DNA of 45,434 bases from Candidatus Jettenia ecosi (lineage in GTDB: Bacteria; Planctomycetota; Brocadiia; Brocadiales; Brocadiaceae), in contig SULG01000022.1 in assembly GCA_005524015.1 (NCBI GenBank), positions 1 through 45,434 of the forward strand, read 5' to 3'. The first letter of the stretch is position 1. Each line of letters begins with the position of its first letter. The notes under the pieces are model-generated. The model worked only from the letters and a program-made list of their open reading frames with translations. It was not told the DNA's origin and searched no databases. Of the stretch, positions 41,001 through 45,434 are shown piece after piece. Made by a program: the position numbers and the translations under genes.

Positions 41001-41443
41001 GGAGGCAGGAGGAAATAAGAAAGGGCGCGGGACCGGCTGGCGGTATCTTTTATGGAATAGAAATGAAAAGGCATTTTATGAAAAGAGGATAAAGGGTTTG
41101 TACCGGAATTGCCGTAGTCACCCGTAATACTATTTTTAAGATTCTTTACATCTCTCAAATACGTATCCTTTTTCCCTTTAAACGCAGGCAGAGAATATAC
41201 AATCTCCCCCGCTTTCGTAACGAATAGAGTTCCTCCATTAAAAATATGGGCATAAAATTTTACCCTTTCGTTAACCTGACCTTTATTACCTACGAAAGGT
41301 ATCTGCATTCCTTTGGTCTTTTGGATAACCTCCATTTTTGATGGCTGGGCTATACATTTTTGCTCATGTAAAAAAGATCGTATGAAAAATAGTACCAGCA
41401 AAAGAATCACCGGCGCTGTAAAAACCTTACTTACCCTCTTCAT
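38030..41443 (-). CDS. Giant secreted SBBP-repeat protein with FN3 and PPC domains
   Basis: A 1137-residue extracellular or surface protein. A signal peptide (about 8-33) is followed by an N-terminal DUF7948-like domain (about 45-360, with PFVGNKGQVNERVKFYA and GVELKLKACG). Seven SBBP beta-propeller repeats of about 65-75 residues follow, each opening with a form of LASTYLGGSSDDY and containing FPTTxGAYDTSY. Then comes an FN3-like unit (TNVTAHSATLQGVVNANG), a PPC-type domain (DSYEPNENMDTA onward) and a second FN3-like unit to the end. Such proteins are typical of biofilm or cell-surface architecture. Residues about 315-336 (EYRIQKSEYRSQNPEEK and onward) come from a dispersed repeat and look inserted in-frame. 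Function is unknown; no sorting signal is recognised at the C-terminus. Confidence 0.9.
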   Translation of the reverse strand: MKRVSKVFTAPVILLLVLFFIRSFLHEQKCIAQPSKMEVIQKTKGMQIPFVGNKGQVNERVKFYAHIFNGGTLFVTKAGEIVYSLPAFKGKKDTYLRDVKNLKNSITGDYGNSGTNPLSSFHKMPFHFYSIKDTASRSRALSYFLLPPCSLLEEICNLHDKKQGYSGSSKWNMRHVDLDEKNSRCLTLKEEIFDGNITLVEGEGKATTQVNYFKGNDPSLWKENISAYEYISFGEVYNGVELKLKACGANVEKLFYVKPYADLDSIKIKLSGANALKVNKKGQLEAETVFGTVLFTKPVAYQEIHGKRVEIDAEYRIQKSEYRSQNPEEKISQLTTPQLIYGFKVASYDRTKELVIDPLLAATYLGGGSHDIAYSMAVGPDGDIYIGGWTKSSDFPASTGVYGTSHRGNSDVFIAKINGDLTKVTACTYLGGSSDDYLHSLTIDSGGDICVAGLTASSDFPTSADAFDTSYNGGNSDLFLSKLSENLTILNASTYVGGSSDDKGESIVTDREGNVFVTGETYSSNFPIIKGSYDTSYGGYYDIFISKLNRNLTKLLASTYLGGKDYDYSYSIAIASDENLYITGNTWSSGFPTTANAYDIFLDGPSDAFISKFDRSLKNLLSSTYLGGNDYDYGQSIIVDADVNVVVVGQTYSSNFPTTYGVFAPAHGGYYDVFISVFPGDLASLLGSTYLGGSGYDYGESVIIDSSRSLRHGAIYVSGYTTSPDFPVTTGAYDTALSGATDAFVSKVSSDLRNLLASTYLGGTLRDYGYGQMMDPAGNIYLSGWTESKNFPVTGNTYDASYNGDYDIFVAKLDNNLSTPFIAPAAVTGGATNVTAHSATLQGVVNANGLSTVVWFEYSTDKGEYARNSPRQTINGSGDTEIRIDIEELAGAILYYYRIVAQNEAGTTYGRSSTFSPCTDSYEPNENMDTAYGPIILGASYHGRICSSSDVDYFKIMIASPGRVSLELDMPRNRQYNMRFYDPSRSLIASTSLYTKGVDTINYNATTIGTYYLEVSSHSGDYDENLTYSLTGTWPTTTAAIPPVATTGAATNVTANSAMLNGTANANQSSTEVWFEYGTGSGLYNTTSSTQTIDGSIDTAIRTEVSGLSPGTAYYYRIGAKNGIGIVYGSEGTFITP
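40461..40505 (-). repeat. In-frame AATACAGAA-type repeat inside the SBBP gene
   Basis: Four imperfect units of ATTCTGACTTCTGT / ATTCTGTATTC lie in tandem. This AGAATACAGAAGTCAGAAT type is a common intergenic repeat in bacteria. Here it stays in the reading frame and adds a charged segment at a loop of the N-terminal domain. It is followed on the same strand by TCTCAACTTACAACTCC, similar to the arms of the IVS-type element at 13830-14250. Confidence 0.6.
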
Positions 41444-41949
41444 CTTGCAGCTTTCTCCTCTTTCTGTTTAAGGGGCATACAACAGATTATCTTTGTCTTG
41501 ATTATCCCTCTCCATAAAGATCACATAGTCACAAAAAATGTACCACAAAAGGGAAATATCGTTTACTTTGTCATATTTATAGTAAAAGTCAGGGTAAACA
41601 TAAAAAGTAAATAGGTATAAGACAAGGCTTTAACCCTGGTATAAGTTTTTAACAAAATGTGTCAGACCTATATATAACTTTTCCTGGAACAGGACAAGAA
41701 AAGGAACAGAATAGCAGATAAAATGTAACCTATTACAGAAGTGTGTCGTCACAAGGAGTGTAACCGTCACACGTTCTGTAATATTAATATCAGGAAATGG
41801 CCCCATACCTCTTACCAATGAAGCAGGCTTCTCTTCCAAAATAAGCACAGAAAAGAGATTCACCTCATTCTGACATGGAGCATTATTTCAATGCTCAAAA
41901 GAGGGAAGAAGAAAAAAGAGGATATGTTTATCATCCTCATATTTCCCTG
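41444..41949. other. Gap without a recognised gene
   Basis: AT-rich sequence between two minus-strand genes. No palindromic family is seen. The first 200 bases likely hold the promoter of the giant secreted protein, but no specific site can be defended. Confidence 0.5.
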
Positions 41950-42348
41950 TTATTTATACTTTGTAATGGATCGGCCGGAACCACCGATAATAATGCCGTA
42001 AAGGAAAAAACCGACAGCGGTAAGCGCCAAATATGTCCATGGGTTGTCATGGATTTTCTTATCAAAGGTAACGCTCATCTCTTTTAACTTTTTCTCGCCG
42101 CTTGCCATAGCTTCGCCCAGATTTTGTTTTGTTTTTTCCAATGTATCTTTGAATGATTCCGTTGCTTCCTCCATCATTTCTCTGACATTCGAATATCTTT
42201 CACTAATCAATTGATTCAGTTCTTCTTTCTTTTCTTTTGCTACTTCGTTCAATAGTGCAAGGGCTTTATTCATTTTCTCGGCGCTACTATGCTCCATCCC
42301 TTCTCCACCAATATTCTCTTTTGGTCTTTCTGGAGTCTGATAATTCAT
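41950..42348 (-). CDS. DUF883/YqjD-like membrane-anchored protein
   Basis: A 132-residue protein with a long amphipathic, Lys/Glu-rich helical region (about 18-100, probably coiled coil) and one C-terminal membrane helix (TYLALTAVGFFLYGIIIGG) followed by a short basic tail. The NPW motif before the helix is typical of the YqjD/ElaB (DUF883) family, whose members tether ribosomes to the inner membrane in stationary phase in E. coli. ATG at 42348 is chosen because AGGAGA lies nine bases upstream; a GTG three codons earlier would overlap that site. It is paralogous to the next gene upstream (42396). Confidence 0.8.
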   Translation of the reverse strand: MNYQTPERPKENIGGEGMEHSSAEKMNKALALLNEVAKEKKEELNQLISERYSNVREMMEEATESFKDTLEKTKQNLGEAMASGEKKLKEMSVTFDKKIHDNPWTYLALTAVGFFLYGIIIGGSGRSITKYK

Positions 42349-42395
42349 AATCCGCACTCTCCTTTCCGATTTTTCTTGTCTTTATAGTACTCATT

Positions 42396-42698
42396 TCACT
42401 TTGAGCGTTTGCATGCTGCTTCAACAGCATAACCTAAAAGGAAACCAGCAGCGGCAGCAATGCCTACCGATAGCCATGGATTTTCATGAACCCTTGTATC
42501 GATTTCTGTCGCCATTTCTTTCGCTTTTTCCTCTCCACTCGCCACAGCTCCACCCATCATATCTTTGATGTTCGAGTATTTTTCTCCAATTAATCGATTA
42601 ATCTCCCCCTTCTTTTCTTTTGCTTCTTTATTCAAATATTCAAGAGCCTCTGCTATTTTATCTTGATCTTTGACACCGCCTGTTTTGGTCTGATCCAT
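42396..42698 (-). CDS. DUF883/YqjD-like membrane-anchored protein
   Basis: A 100-residue paralogue of the gene at 41950. It shares the LNKEAKEKKGEINRLIGEKYSNIKDMM-type helix (compare LNEVAKEKKEELNQLISERY), the ENPW motif and a C-terminal membrane helix (VGIAAAAGFLLGYAVEAA). The segment MASGEKKLKEM is echoed by VASGEEKAKEM. GAAAGGAGA upstream supports the start. A role as a stationary-phase or stress membrane anchor is inferred from the family. Confidence 0.85.
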   Translation of the reverse strand: MDQTKTGGVKDQDKIAEALEYLNKEAKEKKGEINRLIGEKYSNIKDMMGGAVASGEEKAKEMATEIDTRVHENPWLSVGIAAAAGFLLGYAVEAACKRSK

Positions 42699-42731
42699 AA
42701 CACTATCTCCTTTCTCATGTATTCATGTATT

Positions 42732-43124
42732 TTAAACATCTTTATCCAAGACTTTATGCATCAATTCGTTCGCTTTTGACAACTTCATCCAACTCCTTTG
42801 CGAGGCATAATACATATAAATTCCCATCGGAATAAAGAAGTAACAAATACCGAGCACAAACACGGTTAATAATTTCACATCTCTGCTCCAGGGCATATAA
42901 TAGAAAAATGCTACATGGATAAGCAAAAAACCGTTAACCATGCAAATGAAAAGAACCAGCAAGAGAAATAAACCGAGATATGCGAACCGGGCAATTTTAA
43001 CACTTTTAATATAGTACATAAGGGCTTTGATCTTGACGATATCCACAGATTCTTGCTTGTATTGCTTCAATAGATCAGTAAAAATAAGCAAGACAAGATT
43101 AAAAAAGACTTTTTCGATCTTCAT
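42732..43124 (-). CDS. Small membrane protein, family unknown
   Basis: A 130-residue protein with an amphipathic N-terminal region (1-40) and two strong membrane helices (about 45-73 and 84-105), then a basic and polar C-terminus. No catalytic motif is visible. It lies between a YqjD-like gene (32 bases downstream) and a small basic protein gene (3 bases upstream), so it is probably part of the same stress-type operon. DUF1469/holin-III-like proteins often sit beside YqjD genes in other bacteria; the match here is by context and topology only. Confidence 0.7.
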   Translation of the reverse strand: MKIEKVFFNLVLLIFTDLLKQYKQESVDIVKIKALMYYIKSVKIARFAYLGLFLLLVLFICMVNGFLLIHVAFFYYMPWSRDVKLLTVFVLGICYFFIPMGIYMYYASQRSWMKLSKANELMHKVLDKDV

Positions 43125-43127
43125 AAT

Positions 43128-43301
43128 TCATTTCCCCTTTTCATGACCTTTCTTTTTGTATTGCTTGATCACGGTCCTCGCAGCTACTTCCTTTGCTCGC
43201 TTGCCATACCGGCCCGATTTTTGTGCCTTTTCTTTGATATGCTCATACTGACGTTGTTCTTTGTCACCCACATTTTTTATAGACTTTTTCTTTGTCGGCA
43301 T
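43128..43301 (-). CDS. Small basic protein of the plasmid-stabilisation-like (KNEKQYEHIK) family
   Basis: A 57-residue Lys/Arg-rich protein with EQRQYEHIKEKAQKSGRYGK and RAKEVAARTVIKQYKKKG, which match a widespread family of small proteins often labelled plasmid stabilisation proteins with no demonstrated function. The start at 43301 (MPTKKKS) has AAGGAG upstream; the open frame extends 14 codons further but without a site. It is the first gene of the group with the small membrane protein and two YqjD-like proteins. Confidence 0.8.
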   Translation of the reverse strand: MPTKKKSIKNVGDKEQRQYEHIKEKAQKSGRYGKRAKEVAARTVIKQYKKKGHEKGK

Positions 43302-43485
43302 AATAAAAACTCCTTGTTGGTATTCTCCTAAGCAATAAATCATCCTGTATTTCCATACTATTTAGTTATAGTATTTAAAGGATGAAACCAGACATTATTA
43401 AATTAAGCTGCCTTTGGCAGCGACTTTTTGAATATACGGAAAATATCGGTTAAAAATAACCTCCTGACCCTCTTTACTAACAGAG

Positions 43486-43559
43486 ACAACCCCCTAGCCC
43501 CCTTTCTTAAGGGGGATTTCTTCAAGTCCCCCTTAGAAAATGGGGATTCAGGGGGTTGT
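43486..43559. repeat. Palindromic repeat family A, copy 4
   Basis: The outer arms ACAACCCCCT and AGGGGGTTGT enclose CCCCCTTTCTTAAGGGGGAT and CCCCCTTAGAAAATGGGGAT, a double version of the family-A palindrome. Confidence 0.8.
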
Positions 43560-43635
43560 TTCGTATGCTATGATACAAACTTTGAAATTCCTAAACATTT
43601 AATTAGGCCTTCGGCGACTTTTTTATAGCACCTCT

Positions 43636-43727
43636 GTAGGGGCGAACCTTGTGTTCGCCCAAATCGAAAACAAACACAAACGTTCTGGATTGTGCAGGGC
43701 AAGGGCGAACACAAGGTCCGCCCCTAC
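43636..43727. repeat. GTAGGGGCGAACC palindrome, copy 2
   Basis: The 25-base arms (43636-43660 with 43703-43727) match those of 35113-35205. One mismatch (TCCG for TTCG) lies in the right arm, and the loop is different. Confidence 0.9.
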
Positions 43728-43764
43728 AAAAGAAACATTGAAATTCCTATACATTGAATTAGCA

Positions 43765-43820
43765 ACAAAAAAGCCTTACTACAAAGATATTCACTAAAAA
43801 ACACCTCGGCAGTAAGGCTG
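43765..43820 (-). terminator. Possible terminator after the Lys/Glu-rich secreted protein gene
   Basis: On the minus strand AGCCTTACT pairs exactly with AGTAAGGCT and is followed at once by TTTTTTG. The loop of about 30 bases is long for an intrinsic terminator, and the site is 250 bases beyond the gene, so the call is tentative. Confidence 0.4.
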
Positions 43821-44076
43821 TCTTTTCCTGTACTTCTCTTCACTCTTCCCAAGACCCTTTCCTTTGCGTCCTCTGATTACTCAGAGTTTGCCCTTATCCG
43901 TACTACATTTTATCTTTGGTAAGAATCCTTATTGCATATTGCTTAACCCTTCTCCGAATACATTACAAGCGAGCAATCTCTTAAAGATGTTGCATCTGAA
44001 GGATATATTCTTGAATCTTTTCAAGAAAGGAGGGGAACCCAACAGATGCAACAATCTAAGTATTTCATAAAACTCT

Positions 44077-44313
44077 TTAATAGTTCTTTTCTGTCTTCTG
44101 TGTCTTTTCTACTTCCTTCTCTCCATCTTTTTTCTGCACCTCTGTCTTCTTTTCTACCGTTTTCCCATCATCTGTTTCCACTTCTTTCTTCTCTTTTTTC
44201 TTTTCCTCATAGTGATGGTCTGCCATGGCAGAACCAATAAACGGAGTATTTACAATACCGAAGCTAAAAACAAATGCCCCTACCGCTAAACCAAGACCGA
44301 GTTTTTTCAACAT
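44077..44313 (-). CDS. Small secreted Lys/Glu-rich protein
   Basis: A 78-residue protein with a clear signal peptide (MLKKLGLGLAVGAFVFSFG through SAMA, cleavage before DHH) and a mature part of about 45 residues made almost only of Lys, Glu, Asp, Thr and Val, with repeats such as EKKKEKKEVE and GEKEVEKTQK. It should be disordered in the periplasm. GGGAG lies upstream of the ATG. No family is recognised. It stands alone between long gaps. Confidence 0.7.
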   Translation of the reverse strand: MLKKLGLGLAVGAFVFSFGIVNTPFIGSAMADHHYEEKKKEKKEVETDDGKTVEKKTEVQKKDGEKEVEKTQKTEKNY

Positions 44314-44734
44314 ACCTTTTTCTCCCTATCAAAAAGTTTTTAAATTTCTGAAATGACGCTCAACAGAGCTGTCTGACGTAGTATACTGTGCGCAAAAAGT
44401 TTGCCAAAAACCGTTCATATCAGAATTTATTATCAAGATACCATTTATATATAATAGCTAATTATCTAATGACTTATGACTAAACAAGCATACTGCCGGG
44501 TTTTTTACCTCATCTTCTCACAAAAAAACTGCTATCATTCTTTGCATGTATACCCATACAAGGACATTGGATACCATCTTAAATATCATAATAATAAATT
44601 CTTATGATATTTTCTATATGGCTGCAAAAACATACGTTCAATAGGTAATTGCATACATTGTGGTACTTATGTGATATGGATAAGGGCTGTCCAAAAGGGT
44701 AATTGGGTAGGGGGAGAAGGTAAAGGCAAGGTAA
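44314..44734. other. Gap with a short hairpin
   Basis: No gene is seen. AATATCATAA (44582-44591) pairs with TTATGATATT (44602-44611). The region is AT-rich and includes the probable downstream exon side of the group II intron (below about 44735). Confidence 0.5.
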
Positions 44735-44779
44735 ACCGCCGAGTAGGCCAGGGGGAGTTTCACCCCCAAGCCTCTCACA

Positions 44780-44813
44780 GAACCGTACGTGACAGTCTCC
44801 CGTCATACGGCTC
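44780..44813 (-). ncRNA. Group II intron domain V
   Basis: The 34-nt catalytic hairpin GAGCCGTATGACGGGAGACT continuing to GTCACGTACGGTTC on the minus strand. It has the family outline: GAGCCGTAT paired to ACGTACGGTTC with a bulge, and a short capped upper stem. Domain VI follows at about 44744-44773 (AGGCTTGGGGG / CCCCCTGGCCT). Confidence 0.9.
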
Positions 44814-44832
44814 GTGTTATTCTTGATACGCT

Positions 44833-45434
44833 TCAACAATATCCCATTTTCCAGTGATAAAACAGTTCTGTGTTTGCTTGTTTTATCGAATTGAGTTTTG
44901 CCACTGATTTCCGGTAGCCAATCTTGTGCTTTTTCCTCAGCCACTTGATGAGTCGCCCGTCTATCGTCATTAAGCTGTTTCTTAGGCTTCTTATGCTGTA
45001 TTTACCATAATACGCTATCCAGCCCCGAAGTTTGGCATTGAGGAGTTTTGCGATTTCCTGGATTTCTACCTGCGTGTTACTCCAGAGTTTTACTTCCCTG
45101 ATTTCTTCCCGTATTCGCTTCTGATTGGTTTGGCTTATCTCGGCTGCAAATGCGGTAAAACTCTTACCATCTCTGGTGCTCTTTTTTGCTCTCGGCTGAT
45201 AACTGTATCCAAGAAATTCAAATTTGACCTCTTCATGCCTTCCTTTCCGTCTATAGTCCTTACCGTAAGCAATCCGTGTCTTTTCCTCTTTGATTTGCAG
45301 CTTTACTTCTGCAAGTCTCTGCCTTATCGCTTCCAGCACTTTCCCCGACTCTGCTTTGCTTGTACCGTGTACCACTACGTCGTCCGCATATCTCACAAAG
45401 CTTACTTGCGGATAGTGCCTGGATAGCCACACAT
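44833..45434 (-). CDS. ltrA: Group II intron reverse transcriptase/maturase, C-terminal part (partial)
   Basis: The last 199 or more residues of an intron-encoded protein. FVRYADDVVVHGTSK holds the reverse transcriptase YADD active site, EEKTRIAYGKDYRRKGRHEE and VKFEFLGYSYQPR are the following RT blocks, and the maturase (X) domain follows with LRGWIAYYGKYSIRSLRNS and LIKWLRKKHK. The protein ends soon after (ELFYHWKMGYC), with no HNH endonuclease domain, as in endonuclease-less lineages. It needs the intron RNA around it for splicing and mobility. The N-terminal half is missing only because the window ends. Confidence 0.95.
   Translation of the reverse strand, partial: VWLSRHYPQVSFVRYADDVVVHGTSKAESGKVLEAIRQRLAEVKLQIKEEKTRIAYGKDYRRKGRHEEVKFEFLGYSYQPRAKKSTRDGKSFTAFAAEISQTNQKRIREEIREVKLWSNTQVEIQEIAKLLNAKLRGWIAYYGKYSIRSLRNSLMTIDGRLIKWLRKKHKIGYRKSVAKLNSIKQANTELFYHWKMGYC

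Larger units (their letters stand above)
43302..44076. repeat. Gap with several repeat families
   Basis: No gene is seen. Contents: a TATAGTATTTAAAGGATGAA end-type sequence (about 43369-43388), a family-A palindrome (43486-43559) with ACAACCCCCT / AGGGGGTTGT arms, the second GTAGGGGCGAACC palindrome (43636-43727), and a terminator-like hairpin (43765-43820). Confidence 0.7.
44735..45434 (-). mobile_element. Group II intron, 3' part, runs off the window
   Basis: On the minus strand a maturase reading frame is followed by intron RNA domains V and VI, the normal order at the 3' end of a bacterial group II intron. The 5' end and most of the protein are outside the window. The exact 3' splice site is not certain and lies near 44731-44742. 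Confidence 0.88.

Noticed and set aside
41630-41863. A 77-codon minus-strand open frame in the gap before the giant secreted protein.
   Set aside because: No ribosome binding site, no domain, and a composition like the surrounding AT-rich non-coding DNA.
44579-44944. A 121-codon open frame overlapping the end of the intron maturase.
   Set aside because: It runs through intron domains V and VI, which are structural RNA, so it is a chance frame.

Overview
The window (about 45 kb, AT-rich) reads as the chromosome of a Gram-negative, largely anaerobic bacterium. RND efflux systems with an outer-membrane channel and a periplasmic M48 peptidase show an outer membrane. Tandem rubrerythrins and radical-SAM/Fe-S biosynthesis point to anaerobic life. 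The DUF11 lipoprotein, the large SBBP-repeat secreted protein and the dense families of intergenic palindromes resemble anammox Planctomycetes (Brocadia/Kuenenia type). That placement is inference only, because no rRNA or taxonomic marker is present.

Layout. 1-2150: a PhnA-like membrane protein set among nested palindromic repeats. 2155-17448: a heavy-metal region. It holds a small YnfA-like membrane protein, a minus-strand CzcC-CzcB-CzcA efflux operon preceded by a small secreted Cys-rich protein, and a plus-strand multi-PAS sensor that lacks an output domain and is followed by what looks like the tail of a lost metal P-type ATPase. A plus-strand CzcB-CzcA pair follows, interrupted by a four-helix-bundle (IVS-type) element. 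This region is bracketed by two near-identical direct copies of a repeat (about 1843-2070 and 17542-17780). 17449-24360: MscL, a DUF748-like envelope protein, a DUF11 lipoprotein and an AI-2E-family permease, separated by long repeat-rich gaps. 24945-32574 (minus strand): an SAM-centred biosynthetic stretch in transcription order SAM hydroxide adenosyltransferase, BioA, BioD, ThiC-like protein, B12-binding radical SAM protein, O-methyltransferase. The last three are the same protein types as parts of the anaerobic benzimidazole (bza) pathway for the cobamide lower ligand. 33032-34868: an M48 peptidase and two tandem rubrerythrins, one of which has lost most diiron ligands. 35700-44313: a YihY membrane protein, a lipoprotein, a giant SBBP/FN3 secreted protein and a group of small stress-type membrane and charged proteins. 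44735-end: the 3' part of a group II intron with its maturase, running off the window.

The most distinctive property is the intergenic DNA. At least six families of inverted-repeat elements recur, often nested inside each other. One family has moved in-frame into a radical SAM gene, and another repeat sits in-frame in the SBBP protein. Two 120-bp terminal-inverted-repeat elements sit in the centres of other palindromes. A roughly 300-bp element is found in opposite orientations inside the same flanking sequence at two loci 22 kb apart. The best candidates for new biology are the bza-like ThiC/radical-SAM/methyltransferase set, the diiron-degenerate rubrerythrin beside its intact twin, and these nested mobile palindromes.
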